Shown here piece after piece: positions 11,658-26,855 of a stretch of DNA of 64,000 nucleotides. How positions within the stretch are numbered: position 1 is the first letter of the stretch; every line of letters starts with the position of its first letter. The stretch is from Neoconidiobolus thromboides FSU 785. Its lineage: Eukaryota > Entomophthoromycota > Entomophthoromycetes > Entomophthorales > Neoconidiobolaceae. The notes under the pieces were generated by a model that was not told the origin of the DNA, did no database searches, and was given only the letters and a program-made list of their open reading frames with translations. Both the position numbers and the translations under genes were made by a program. Where the stretch lies: contig MU626296.1 in the NCBI GenBank assembly GCA_025603075.1, forward strand, positions 72,685 to 136,684, in the 5' to 3' direction.

Positions 11658-13857
11658 ATGAGTGAAATTAAAAGTAATACTATCCCTCAACAGCGTTTAC
11701 AGTCCTTAAAGAATCATTTGGTACCCCAATCCAATGAGACTCGCGCTAAACAACCAAAGTAACATAATTAATATTAGAACTGCTATTTGTTTATTTTATT
11801 TTAGTAGTTTTGACATAAAAGAAAATACCTCAGGACAGACTTTTACTGTTCAAGCACCAGACAGTAAAGATAAACCCAACAGCTTTCATCTTTTAAAAGG
11901 AAGGTAAGTGCTTGTTTAGTTGTTACTCTCATCATTAAATTAAATTATTTTATTTAGTGATAATCCAAATACATTAACAGTGTTAGACAACCGTACTAAC
12001 AAAATCTATAACATTCCAATTGATAATGACACTATCAATGCTTCTGACTTTAAAAAGATAAAGGACAAAGAAAATGAGTCTGGTATCATGTAAGTAGAAT
12101 AACATGAAAAAACTGTACTTAACTAAAACAAAGTATTTAGGATTTATGATCCAGCATTTATGAACACTTCTGTTGCACGTTCTACTATTACCTTCATTGA
12201 TGGTGATAAAGGAATTTTACATTATCGTGGTTATCCAATTGAAGAATTAGCTGAAAAGAGTAACTTTTTAGAAGTTTCTTACCTTTTAATTTATGGAGAT
12301 TTACCAACCAAGGTAACACATAATGAGTAATATAGCATAACACAGAGTATAATTATTTGTTTAGACCCAATATGATCACTTCCAAAAAGAAGTTATGACT
12401 CACACCTTCTTACATCGTAACTTTATTGATTTAATGAAAGCATTTAACTACGATGCCCATCCCATGGGTATGTTTATTAGGTAATTCAATAATATTAACA
12501 TTGAATTTATAATTTAATTTGGAATATAAAGTGGTGTTTCAGCTATGTCCACTTTTTCGCCTGATGCTAACCCTGCTTTAAGAGTAATTTCAGCTATAAT
12601 AATTCCAAAAAATAATGATACCAATATTGTTAGGGTACTAATCTTTATGATAATAAAGATGCTATGGATAAACAAATTATTCGTATCCTCGGAAAAATGC
12701 CAACTTTAGCTGCTTTATCCTATCGTAATCGTATTGGACGGTAAATTGAATATAGATTTATAATTCAACTCAATAATAATATTATGTTTTTAGCCCACAC
12801 AATCTACCACAAAATCATTTGAGCTATACTGAAAATTTACTATTTATGATGGATAGGTTGTCAGAACATTCTTATCGTCCAAATCCAAAATTAGCTAAAG
12901 CTTTAGATGTTTTATTTATTCTTCATGTAATATAGATAACAAAAATATTTGGAAAATAATAAACTTTGACTTATTAGGCTGATCATGAATTGAATTGCTC
13001 AACTGCTGCTATGCGTCATATTGGATCTAGCCGTGTTGATCCTTACAGGTAAATATATGATACTTTAACAATAAGTTATATTAATGAATTATTTAGTGCA
13101 ATTGCAGGTGCTGCTGCAGCACTTTATGGACCACTTCATGGTGGGGCCAATGAAGTACGATTTATTTTTATTGTAAATGTATCATATTAAATTGTAAATT
13201 GTAGGCTGTATTACGTATGTTAGAAGACATAGGAAGTGTTGATCAAATCCCAACTTTTATTCAACAAGTTAAAGATAAAAAGAAAAAGTTAATGGGATTC
13301 GGCCATCGTATCTATAAAAATTATGACCCTAGAGCAGCTATTATTCGTAAAACTGCCTATGAAGTAAAAATTATACTTTTTAATATCTCTACTATTATAT
13401 TTAATTTGTGAATAGGTATTTGAGATCTGCGGACGTGAGTCATTGATTGATGTAGCAGTGGCTTTAGAAGAAGCTGCACGTAAAGACCCTTATTTTGTTG
13501 AACGTAAATTGTATCCAAATGTTGATTTCTATTCAGGACTTATTTATAAGGCCATGGGATTCCCAACCGATTTTTTCCCAGTTTTATTTGCAATTCCAAG
13601 AGTGGCAGGTTGGTTAGCTCATTGGAAAGAATCTCTTGCAGATAAAAAGGCAAAGATTTGGAGACCAAGACAAGTTTATGTTGGCGAAACTAAAAGATCC
13701 TATCTTCCAATGGATTCAAGAAATGAAGTTAACGTAAAAGCAGAGGATGTGTCTCCATTATCAAAGGTACCTTAATGTATATTTTATTTTTACAGTAGTA
13801 ACTTTTTTATAGCATCAAACTTCAAAGAGATCTTCTGTCGCCTCTTTTAAATATTAA
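11658..13857 (+). CDS. citrate synthase, plant-peroxisomal (glyoxysomal) type, with PTS2
   Basis: Thirteen exons (11658..11758, 11805..11903, 11958..12089, 12141..12312, 12365..12480, 12532..12583, 12634..12740, 12794..12926, 12978..13048, 13097..13154, 13205..13363, 13416..13766, 13813..13857). The enzyme condenses oxaloacetate and acetyl-CoA. Catalytic blocks are complete: [14 protein letters not shown] (His), [15 protein letters not shown] (His) and [15 protein letters not shown] (Asp), plus WLAHWKESL and [10 protein letters not shown]. The long N-terminal domain ([20 protein letters not shown]) and overall text follow the plant peroxisomal/bacterial-type enzyme, not the usual fungal mitochondrial form. 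Residues about 13-21 read RLQSLKNHL, a match to the PTS2 pattern [RK][LVI]x5[HQ][LA], so peroxisomal import is inferred. If the last intron is retained, the protein ends three codons after LSK instead of SVASFKY; both ends look possible. Confidence 0.92.
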
Positions 13858-13901
13858 AATAAATATTTTATTATAAACTTTATTAAAAAAAATAATGTAT
13901 T

Positions 13902-15560
13902 TTATTTTTTCTTTTCATGCAATTCTTCATAAAAGAATGCGTAAGCTTGATTCACTTTAGTAATAGGTATATTAAATAAAGGATGTATAGGAACCTAAGT
14001 ATATTGATTGTTATAAACAATAAGTAATAACTCATAAAAGCTTACTAAAAGATTCCACCCATTCTCGTCCTTGTTAATTAACTCTGCCTCCCAATTATTT
14101 GGTTGAAATTTAATATCTTGCTTTTTGTTCACTATCTTATATTTATACTGTGAAAGAGATAAGCCAGAAAGTACATAACATGTATGATAATAATCTACAC
14201 CTCTAATAAAACAAAAATATATTCGGTAAATTAAACATCTTAAAATTAAATATCTTTACTTTCCAGGTTTGTCTCTTAATCCGCCCAAAGGTCCTTGACA
14301 AGCATTAAGGATATAAGCTTGAAGTAAATCTAACTATCGCTATATAAATGCTTTTATAAATATTGATAGCACTATTACCTCGGTTATATAATTCATTATT
14401 ATCTGCATGAGTTGATAGTATTGGGAATGTAGCACCTATCCAAAAAGAGTAACAGCCATCTACCAATTTATTTGTTCTTCCCTGAAAACCTCCTTCTGGG
14501 TCCATTTGTCTATTGCAACACCAAGACTAAAATTAAAGATATAAACTTATTAACATTATTATACAAATATATACTACCATCAAATAATTTAAGTTAATTC
14601 TATCAACTTCGTTTAATAGCTCTAAACTAGCTAAACCACAATATGTATACCCACCATGAGACTCTACCCCAGGATAACAACCTAAACCACCATCAAAACC
14701 TTGACAACTAATAACAAAAAATTAATAAATAATAAATAAAGTAACTTATAAATTACCGTTTGATAAATTGTCCAATATTTTTTAAAAGTATTTCATCATT
14801 TAAGTTCAAAAGTGAGCTAACTGATAAAACACAGTAAGCACCTCTGATATCCACTTCCCCATTAAGTGTCATCAGAAAAGAACCATCATCTTGTTTTAAA
14901 GTAAGGAACCATTTATACAACGTTTCCTTATTTATGACATTATATGCTTCCTCATTTCCAATTAACATAAGAGAAGAAACAGCGGCATAAGTGGCCGCTA
15001 AATGAGATATTTGCCCGGGCCCACCACCAAAACCACCGTCGGGATTTTGCATTGTTGCTATTGTTGCTATCACTCTATTTTTATAAAATAAGTTACTGTT
15101 ATCCTATCTTATCTTTTACTGTACCTCTGTTTTGTTTTCTCATGAGTTTCGTGTTTAAGTAAATGTAAACTTTGTAACATCCAAAAAATTAGCCAAGGTT
15201 GACTAGCATCCAAGCCTGCATAACCTCCAGATAGCTTATTCAAACCTCGTAATATATATCTTATGTGCTCATTCCTATCTAGCTTTTTACTAGTTCTAAA
15301 TAAGCTTTGATTTTAAGAATATACTATTATTTTACTTTGTTTCTTTTGTTTTTCCATGCATATATGGAAAGATGGCTAACAATGCTTCGTCCTAATGATT
15401 TGAATTTGAATTTGAATTTGAATTTGAATTTAATAGAATAAATTTATTCAATTATTACTTGATTTGTCAAAGTGGTTGATATATTTTCATCGTGTCCTAA
15501 GTGTCTGTTAATCTTCCAAGTTTCCGTTCTTTCATCCTTTTCAATTTCGTTAAAAAACAT
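13902..15560 (-). CDS. RAM1: protein farnesyltransferase beta subunit
   Basis: Nine exons on the minus strand (15459..15560, 15336..15391, 15125..15295, 14757..15074, 14578..14707, 14379..14526, 14260..14329, 14046..14202, 13902..13994) give 414 aa. With the shared alpha subunit this enzyme attaches farnesyl to CaaX cysteines of Ras, a-factor-like pheromones and lamin-type proteins. Alpha-alpha barrel repeats are clear: [90 protein letters not shown] and DKPGK...[11 protein letters not shown]. Zinc ligands expected in the family (Asp and Cys of VD.RGAYC, His of the YHTCY block) are present. The last exon supplies [17 protein letters not shown]. The first intron carries a TTGAAT hexamer repeat near 15398-15432. 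The convergent citrate synthase gene ends only 44 bases away. Confidence 0.94.
15398..15432. repeat. TTGAAT hexanucleotide microsatellite in RAM1 intron 1
   Basis: Five to six tandem TTGAAT units lie within the first intron of the farnesyltransferase beta gene, close to its 3' splice site on the minus strand. Repeat number probably varies between strains. Confidence 0.85.
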
Positions 15561-15919
15561 TCTGATTTATTTAAAGCAAAGATAATATATATAAAAACTA
15601 TTTTTATAATAACGCAAACAGCAAATAAATTCTTGAAATTTTATCTAATTACGTATAATCAATCTATCAAGAAAAATAAATAATATTTTAGATTAAAATC
15701 AAATTAAATATTTTGTTCCAAATAATATTCTTAAACAATGAATATAGCCTTTGTTATATGTTTAAAATATTAATTTAAAATGTTAATTTAAAATATCAAA
15801 ACCAAAAGCTAAATTATATGAATTGTATTAGTCATACTATTTATTATTTTTAATTGAAATACAATATGTTTCTGTAAAATAATATATTTAACCTTGATGC
15901 CAATTGATAACTATGTAAC
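15561..15919. other. intergenic between RAM1 start and MCM3 end
   Basis: About 360 bases, very AT-rich; presumably holds the RAM1 promoter and the MCM3 3' end. No other feature seen. Confidence 0.5.
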
Positions 15920-18649
<2,730 letters not shown>

Positions 18650-19905
18650 AGCTTACAAATCTTTCAAGAACTTTTTTCACTACCTGATTTGAATAAGTTA
18701 AAAATGAATCTTAAGCAATTTGATTTTCTATCCCTGTTTTTATTGATCCATTTATTTATCAAAAATCCCATAAAATTTGTTTATTAACTATGTTAAATAT
18801 TATTTTAAATTATTTAATATTTATAGAACACACATTACAATAGGAAAAAAGTCAAAATCATACTAGTTTGAAATTGTAACATATCAATATGCATATGTCA
18901 AATTTTACTTTGAAAATCATAAATCATGATATTTTTATTTAAAAAAGATATTAGATCATTAATATAAGTAAACTTAATATAAACAAATTGAATAAAAAAA
19001 ATATAGATATTTTGTTTGGCTTCATCACTTCTTCTATCTTTTAAGTACTATTTAAGCGAAAAAATTGTTAGTAAAATCCTTAAATATAAAACTACATCTC
19101 CATATATATTTTTTAGCATAAAGTAGCAAAGCAGTGATTAGTTATAGTAAACTAAAAATATGAGATAACAATAGTATCAGATATGAAAAAACAATTTCAG
19201 ATGTTTTATTATAGAAATTTATAATATCCCTTTTATTATTGCTATGAAAATACTTTAATTCTACATTTTGTATTTTTTTATAACTAACTATTGAAAAAAC
19301 TCTTCTAATAACAGTAACCAATATTCTATCAAAAAATCCATAAAAACTTGATAAAACAATATAATAGTTGGTTCCTTGATTGTCATTAAAATTGTATAAC
19401 AAATAAATTAAAAATACTGCACTTATTTAGTTATGAGGAATTCTTAAATTTTTATCGATTATTTAATATAAGCATGTTAATTGCAGCCCTCGATCGAGGC
19501 GATTTGATAAGTCTAGAATATAAATTAAAATCTTTGCTTTAATAAATGTATACTAATTCCCATATAAAATAATACTCAATATCTAAATAAAAAATTAAAG
19601 TTTGCTTTTTGCCTATTTAGTGAAATTAAAATATTTACTAAATATAGAATATAAATTGCTAAAAATTTATTTACAAATCTAAAACATTTTAGTTTTTTAA
19701 AATTGTTTTAAATTATAAAACGTAATTGGAGATAGGTTCCACTTAAAATAATCAAAAAATCAATTGAAATTTAAATAACTAAATATACTTTATTTTTACA
19801 ACTTTACTAAGTTATGTTATTTAAAGTGTGATTGAAAAATAAACACATGAAATCTTTATTATAATTGAAACAGCTAAATAATAAATAAATAATAAAATGT
19901 CATTA
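18650..19905. other. 1.26-kb intergenic region with one hairpin element
   Basis: Between the MCM3 start and the first receptor's end. It holds a hairpin-element copy at 19001-19105 and otherwise AT-rich sequence. A minus-strand open stretch around 19142-19402 has no ATG and no recognisable family; I do not call it a gene. Confidence 0.55.
19001..19105 (+). mobile_element. 105-bp hairpin (MITE-like) element, copy 4
   Basis: Forward copy. TTTGGCTTCATCACTTCTTC, TATCTTTTAAGTACTATTTA, TTGTTAGTAAAATCCTTAA and end CTACATCTCCATATA are clear; the left terminus (ATATAGATATTTTG) has drifted from TATGGGGATG. Confidence 0.75.
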
Positions 19906-20877
19906 TTATACATATGAGTTAATACTATTAGAATCAATAGAACGATTTAAAGTGTGATTCGATTTAATACCAATAAAACGCAAAAAGCTATCTTTGCTTT
20001 CTTCATGTAATGTAACAACAAAAATTCCGTTTACTAAAGTGACTGAAAATAAAAACAACATTACAATGCCATCAGCTAACCCTAACCTTGGTTGTTGAGT
20101 AAATGTAGTATAGAGAAATAATATAAATTCAGGACATAAACATATTAAATAGAAGATGATTACTATTAAAAATTTAAGGATGGTACTGTCAAAGAATCTT
20201 TTCTTAATACTTTTTTTATATGCTATTGTTTCGATTCCAGTATTTAAACTGTCGATTAACTTTCTATAATGATTGAGTACTAATAAATAACATATCGGAA
20301 TCAAAAAGACAGTTGGGATAACAAAAAACAAGATCATAAAATTGAAAAATTTAATTGTAATTGTATTCCTATTCCCCGGTAAACAGTAGATACCAGATGG
20401 CATCAAAATTAAGTTAGTGGTAAATGCGGCGACACAAATAATAGAATAAAGTAATACCAAAGATATTGTTATAATTATGACAAATCTTTTATTAGATATA
20501 TGATAATTTTTGACTATAATCAAATATCTTACTAAGCTTAATATTCCTGTAACAATGATTGATATAAAAGTAGCTGAAATAAAGATCAATAGGCTAAAAT
20601 TACAGAATATTGAAGTTGTAGTAATTTCATCCCCTATACTCCATTTTATTATTTGAGTTATAATTAAAAACAAGGACCCTATACTATCTAATATAGCAAT
20701 TATACTAATCAAAATTGAATCTATTGCTAAAAATTTATTTCTATTAAATAGTGTTAAATAAGCAATAACAGTATTCAAGGCAAATGAAAGTATGGCGATT
20801 ACAAATAACACAATATCTACTCCAATCCATGGTTCCACTACTCCTATTTTTGTGTTTGCAAAGTTGGTGTCTTGCAT
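19906..20877 (-). CDS. rhodopsin-like (family A) seven-transmembrane receptor, paralogue 1
   Basis: Intronless, 323 aa, seven hydrophobic segments starting at about residue 20. Family A hallmarks occur in divergent form: Asn in TM1 (SFALNTVIAYL), Asp in TM2 (IISIIAILDSIGSLF), an RY motif after TM3 (LVRYLIIV, standing in for DRY), a CLPG segment in the second extracellular loop, Pro in TM6 (LCPEFILFLY) and Asn in TM7 (VTLVNGIFVVTLHEE, standing in for NPxxY). It pairs with a divergent paralogue at 22567-23547; they share SGLYC/SGIYC, PEF and the SVTLVN segment. It likely sits in the plasma membrane and signals through a G protein. The ligand is unknown. It is unlike the classic fungal pheromone or nutrient receptors. 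Confidence 0.75.
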   Translation of the reverse strand: MQDTNFANTKIGVVEPWIGVDIVLFVIAILSFALNTVIAYLTLFNRNKFLAIDSILISIIAILDSIGSLFLIITQIIKWSIGDEITTTSIFCNFSLLIFISATFISIIVTGILSLVRYLIIVKNYHISNKRFVIIITISLVLLYSIICVAAFTTNLILMPSGIYCLPGNRNTITIKFFNFMILFFVIPTVFLIPICYLLVLNHYRKLIDSLNTGIETIAYKKSIKKRFFDSTILKFLIVIIFYLICLCPEFILFLYTTFTQQPRLGLADGIVMLFLFSVTLVNGIFVVTLHEESKDSFLRFIGIKSNHTLNRSIDSNSINSYV

Positions 20878-22566
20878 TTAATAATTAAAAATAAAAAGAG
20901 ATAAAAAACAAAAATGTTAAAAAGTAGAAAAAATACAAAACATTAGTTTGAAACCTTGAAAGTACATTACATTACATTTTAAATAATTATTTATGAATAC
21001 AGTTACTGCAATTCTATTGCGACTTGATTAGATGTTTATTTAACAATATTTTTTTATCAGAGTTAGAGCAAAATGACGAATTAGATGACAAAAAATTCAA
21101 TAAACAAATAATTAACTCTAAAAGCCATAGCAAATCAGGTTGTAGTAGAGTTAGAGTAGTTGTAATCATTTAGTTTTTTATAGGGTGAAGAATAAAGGCT
21201 AGAACAGAACCATTTTATTTTTCATTGGTAAAGCTTACTTGTTTTAGCCTGCAATCAGTAGTTTAAATTAACTGAAATCTTACAACTTACTCTAAGTAAG
21301 TTTAATAAATTAGAGAATGATTTTATTGGCGATTTTATGGTATTTGAATTTCCAAAACTTTGAAGCCAAAGACTCCTAAATATCTTATTTAGAAGAAAAT
21401 TTGATAAGGAAAGGAGGGAGAAATGATTATCTAGCAAAAGATAATTAGCACTTGATTTTTTGAGGTAAAAGTTCAAATTAAACAAGATTGTTTGAATTTT
21501 TAATACTTTTATCTATTTAATATTCTATTTCACTAATACAATATGTTTGTGTATTATATTGTGTACATATAAAAAGATTGTAAATCAAAAAATAGAAGCA
21601 AAGTGCTATAGATATAACCCAATATGTAGACAATATATAAATTAGATAATTTATATAACCTCATAATTGTTTATTAAGTTTAAAAAATATCTGTTATTCT
21701 GTGTAATTATAGAATCTAATATTATATCAAGTTGATAAACATAATATTAGATCTATCTTTAACTTTTAACAAAATAAACCTGTTTTATTATTATAAAAAT
21801 AAAGATATAAAAAGCAATTAACTTAAGCTTAATTTATTATTTATTATCTCATTCTATACTTTAATCTATGATATAAATAAAATAAATCTTAAAACTTCAT
21901 CTTCTTTAAAATATGTAATACAATAACTCGGTATAATCCACATTAATTAAAACTACGCTATAATTTATTACTGTTACCATAGTCTTTGAACCTCTTATTT
22001 ACCTAATAATTTTATTGGGATTTGAGTTAATACTAAAAAAGTATAAAAATTAAAATAGTAGTTTTGCCTTATCTATTGAAACAATAATTAGTAAAATAAA
22101 AATATGATATATTATAATGTAGTGAAGTATAACATACTATATGATAAGTCACACTATCATAGATTACTAATTTATAAGAAGTAGCTAACCTGCTTTGACT
22201 ATTTTAGAATAAACTAAAAATAACTCTAATAGAGTGATTAATGATATTGTTTTAATACTACATAATTTAAGATATTGATGAATACAAACATAACATGATT
22301 TGATAAAATATAAAAAACAAGGACAAATAAAGGTTAATTGAATATAGAAATGGATGGTGCATGTCAGTACCAAATTAAGTCTACTTAATTAAGTAGTTTA
22401 AAACTACTAACCAATAAAAGTGAGTTTAAAACCTAATGACTTAGAATCATTATTTTTTTCTAAGAATATAATTCAACCATAGTAAGATTATTAAATTATT
22501 ATCAATTTTATTATATAAAATTTCATTAAGATTTTATAGTTATTTTTTATTTCTTTCATTGATAAA
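20878..22566. other. 1.7-kb divergent spacer between two receptor genes
   Basis: Shared upstream region of the two receptor genes. Very AT-rich. Around 21290-21480 it is slightly less AT-rich with short open stretches on both strands (for example plus-strand DFIGDFMVFEFPKL followed by a stop) that I cannot assign; they may be the remains of another gene. No RNA gene or hairpin element seen. Confidence 0.5.
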
Positions 22567-23547
22567 ATGGATTCCATCAAGGACTACGGTGTAAATAGAA
22601 GAGACAAACATTTCGGTCCCTTAGAAATCTATCCTGCAGTCGATGCAATTGCTTTCATTGTTGCAATCCTTTCAATTCTTTCAAATGCTTTATTGTTTTA
22701 TATCACCTGCTTTAGAAGGAAGTTCAACTTTGCTATTGATTCCATTATGGTCACTTTCATTGCTGTTTTTGATTTAATCGTTAGTGTGTTTATGTTTATA
22801 AGTCTTATCTTTAAATGGGCCACTGATAATGTTTATACAAAAGATCAATCTTATTGGTGTCATATGTCTTCTATTTTATTTGGTAGTACTACATTCGCTA
22901 CTTTAACATTAGTTGCTCTATTTGCAGTGTTGAGGTATTTAGTTATTGTAAAGGGATATAGAATACATTCTATGACATCAGTAATTGCATCTATAATACT
23001 TATTGGTTCTACATGGGCTATATTCTTAGAAAGGTCGTTCTCTTCAAGTCGATTGAAAGTTAATCCATCAGGTTTATATTGTGTTCCACAGATGTGGGGT
23101 CGAGATTGGGATGATCGAGTCCTTGCCTTTTATTTATTAATCATAACGGTGCCTTCAATAATCATGATCCCATTATTTAATTCTTTAGTTGCAGTCCATT
23201 ATGGTAAAATAGTTAAAGAAATGGGTAGAGAAAGTAAAATACCAGGTATTGGAAAACTTAGGTCTAATGTTATTAAATTATTTATAATAGTATTTGCTTA
23301 TACTATTACCACGTTACCTGAATTTATATCTGTAATATATGTTGTTATAACAGATGGAATAAGGTATTCACTACTCGATGGTATAGTGATAACCTTGTTT
23401 TTCTCTGTTACACTTGTCAATTCTTTTTTTACCCTCTTTTTACATGATGACACTAAACGAGAATTGTATGATATGCTTGGATATGGAATGAGCCATTTTG
23501 AATCGTTTAAAATGGATAGAACTGACTCTGATTCTGAAATATGTTAG
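22567..23547 (+). CDS. rhodopsin-like (family A) seven-transmembrane receptor, paralogue 2
   Basis: Intronless, 326 aa, seven hydrophobic helices. TM1 has ILSNALLFYITCF, TM2 region VTFIAVFDLIVSVF, TM3 ends VLRYLVIVKGYR, an extracellular Cys lies in GLYCVPQMW and another before TM3 (YWCHM), which may form the usual disulphide. TM6 carries LPEFISVIY and TM7 VTLVNSFFTLFLHDD, then a short charged tail rich in Ser/Asp. The start ATG at 22567 gives a short extracellular N terminus and no cleavable signal. It is the divergent partner of the receptor at 19906-20877, so the pair probably arose by local inverted duplication. Absence of introns in both, among intron-rich neighbours, is notable. Function inferred only at the level of a G-protein-coupled receptor. 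Confidence 0.78.
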   Translation: MDSIKDYGVNRRDKHFGPLEIYPAVDAIAFIVAILSILSNALLFYITCFRRKFNFAIDSIMVTFIAVFDLIVSVFMFISLIFKWATDNVYTKDQSYWCHMSSILFGSTTFATLTLVALFAVLRYLVIVKGYRIHSMTSVIASIILIGSTWAIFLERSFSSSRLKVNPSGLYCVPQMWGRDWDDRVLAFYLLIITVPSIIMIPLFNSLVAVHYGKIVKEMGRESKIPGIGKLRSNVIKLFIIVFAYTITTLPEFISVIYVVITDGIRYSLLDGIVITLFFSVTLVNSFFTLFLHDDTKRELYDMLGYGMSHFESFKMDRTDSDSEIC

Positions 23548-24089
23548 TTATAAATAATAATGTAATCAATTAAAAATTAATATTTGTTTTTGTATTAATA
23601 AAATACATGCCTACCCAGATTTGATTTATAGCTTAATTTTAATGTATAAATATTGCCAAAAACAAATAATATAGATTGGAGTTATTTATCAATCTTAATA
23701 ATTTTACTTTTATATCAAAACTTCAATTCCGGATTATTAATAGTAATAATGATAATAAAATACAGATTAAATAATTTTGATAACAAATTTATTTTAAAAA
23801 TATAATATTTATAATTATTAATTTTATAAATTATTAACCAAATTAATATTTCAATAATGTCTTAAACTAAATAATATACTTTTGCTATTTAATATAAGCT
23901 AAAACTGACTAAAAAGTCTCGCATAAACAAGTGTAAGATTCCGATCATCAATTCCTAATTTGGCCAATTTAGAGGGAAAAATAAAATCATAGATAATAAA
24001 AAGTTGGCTTAAAAGCATGAAAGAGAAAGTTAGTGGAACAAAATCTTCATAATAAAGAAGAATCTTTTTTATTTTTTTTTGAAAAAAAG
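23548..24089. other. intergenic spacer upstream of the potassium transporter
   Basis: About 540 bases of AT-rich DNA. No feature beyond the presumed promoter. A poly-T and poly-A stretch lies just before the start codon at 24090. Confidence 0.5.
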
Positions 24090-26855
24090 ATGTTGCAACC
24101 AACTGATGACCCAAGAATAACTGCCACCACACCATTATTAATTAATAATGAATTTCGTACTAGTTATAACGATGAAACTGTGACATCAAGTAGAAACTCA
24201 TTTACACCACCAGAAATGTTGTCAGATGAACAAAAGATGGCTAGTTATGGTCCAATAAAAAGATTTTTAATAAAATTGATGACGGTAAACTATAAGTATC
24301 AAGTAAAAATAACTTAAATTTTAATATTTTATATAGTTAGAAGGCTTTAGAACAGTAAGATTATCTTTACAAAGCGTTGGTGTAATTTATGGTAATATTA
24401 TTTAGCAACTGATTTTTGATTTTTTAATATATGTCTTTAGGTGACATCGGAACAAGTCCATTGTATGTATTTTCAACTATATTTAATGGTCATAATAGCC
24501 CGACTGAAGTTGAAATTTATGGTGCAGTATCCTTAATATTTTGGTCTTTATGTTTAATTTTTATACTAAAATATGTCACTATTGTATTATTTGCTGATGA
24601 TAATGGTGAAGGAGGTACCTTTGCTTTATACTCTTTGATTTGTCGGTAATTTTAGTTAAATCATTTTTGTCTTGTTTTTTTATTATTATTATTATAGTTA
24701 TTGTAATATTGTGCCACGTGGAACTCAACACGATTCAGATTTAGCTCTTACACATTATGACACCGATGACTTTACTTATTTTACACCGAATGACGCCTAT
24801 GTTCCATGGCAAAACAAGGTCAAAAAGCTTATAAGTAAGAGTAGCCTATTTCGCTCTGGTTTACTGTTGGTTGTTTTATTTGGTACTTCATTGGTAATGG
24901 GAGACGGTATATTAACGCCAGCTGTTTCTGGTAATTCAAATAATATGTTGTTATAGTTACAATTTAATCTTGTTTAGTATTATCTGCTGTCGAAGGCGTA
25001 CAAATTGCTTTTCCACAAATGGGGAGTTACATTGTACCTATAACAGTTGTTATTATTTTGTTCTTGTTCTTAGGTCAAAGATTGGGAACAAGTAAAGTCT
25101 CTAAATTTTTTGCGCCTGTGATTATAGTTTGGTTATTGAGTATTGCTAGTATAGGTGCTTATAATATTTCATTTAATCCAAAAATACTAAATGCGATCTC
25201 ACCTTATTACGCTTTAAAATATTTTGAAGTACGTGGTTATCAAGGTTGGGAATCATTAGGCGGTATTTTATTGTGTATATCAGGTAGTTTAAGAATGCTC
25301 TATTTTATTACTTTATTAACCCTTTTTAGGTGTTGAAGCTTTATTCGCTGATTTAGGTCATTTTAATAGAATTTCAATAAGATTATCTGCTACTTCAATT
25401 GTCTTTCCATGTTTATTATTAACTTACTTTGGACAGGCTGCACAGATATCTTTAAATCCATCAGTTGTAAGCAATGCATTTTGGTTAACTGTACCAACCC
25501 AAGTGTTTTGGCCAATGTTAATTATAGCTACTTGTGCTGCAGTAGTTGCATCTCAAGCTATGGTTTCTGCAGCATTTTCAATTATTCATCAAGCTATGGC
25601 ATTAGCATGCTTTCCCAAAGTTAATATTGTCCATACTAGTAGAAAAATTCATGGACAAGTTTTTGTTCCTGAAGTTAGTGCTATTCTTATGATACTTTCC
25701 ATCTCTTTAGTCATTATCTTCCAAGAATCTACAAGTTTAACAGCTGCTTATGGACTTGCTTCATGTATGTTAATGTTCCTTACAACCTGTTTAATCAGTT
25801 TAGTTATGATAGTGGTTTGGAAACTTAACTTTATTTTAGTTTTCAGTTTTTTCCTCATCTTTTTTTCAATCGATCTAGCATTTCTTTCTTCAACCCTTTT
25901 AAAACTAATGTCAGGCGGATGGATTCCATTAGCATTTGCTTTCTTTTTTTCTATTATAATGAATGTTTGGCGATGGGGAACAGATTTAAAACATAGAGCA
26001 ATCGTAGATTCTCAAGTTTCTCTTGATTCTTTACTTTACGACCCTGTACCTTCAAGCACTCCTACTCATCTCCCATCAACAGATGACATACTAAAATGTG
26101 CACCAAACAATTCATGGTCAAATGGATGGTTATTGAAAACGTCTAATGAACCACAACCAGTAGCAAGGGTACCTGGACTTGCATTATTTTATTCAGAAGC
26201 AGAAACCAATGTTCCTGCTGTATTCAAACATACTTTGAATTGTTTTTCTGCTGTACCTGAAGTTGTAGTTTTTGTAACTATAAGGCATATTGTAGTACCT
26301 ACTGTTTTACCACATGAAAGATTTCTTCTCACTAGATTGTCTATTCGCGGTTTTTACCGTTGTGTTGCAAGATATGGATATATGGATGTCATAGAACGTG
26401 GGGATGAATTTGTTAGTTTATTAACGGACCAACTAACAGGGAACATCCAAGAATCATTAATTAAATTAAAAAGAAAAGAAGAAGAAATAAACAAGATTGT
26501 AGAGAATAATTTTAATCCAGAAGACATAAGTAATAAAAAGGATGTAAATCCAAGAATAAGTTTAAATTACCCGTCTGGGCTAGAAGTTCAATTTTCCAAT
26601 TTAAGCAAAAAATCTCCTACTCAACAACGTATTCTGTCACTTGAAATGGAGATGGATATACTAGAGTCTGCTTTAAGGCATGGTGCTACCTTTGTGTTAG
26701 GCAAAAATTTAGTAAAAGCCAAAGAAAAATCACCAGTGTTACACAAACTAGGGTTGAACTATATCTATAGTTTCTTATCTAACAACGATCGTTCCTTTTC
26801 ACTTAAAACAACACCATCTAAAACCATTCAAGTCGGTATTCCTCTTAGAGTATAG
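24090..26855 (+). CDS. HAK/KUP-family high-affinity potassium transporter
   Basis: Six exons (24090..24284, 24337..24391, 24441..24645, 24698..24930, 24978..25283, 25330..26855) give about 839 aa. The family imports K+ together with H+ across the plasma membrane. Conserved blocks are [20 protein letters not shown] at the first membrane helix (split by an intron), [18 protein letters not shown] (loop to TM3), [41 protein letters not shown] and [23 protein letters not shown]. About 12 hydrophobic helices are followed by a long cytosolic C-terminal domain, as expected for KUP proteins. The first ATG in frame with the conserved part is at 24090. Intact, with short introns. HAK transporters are patchily distributed in fungi. 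Confidence 0.93.
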
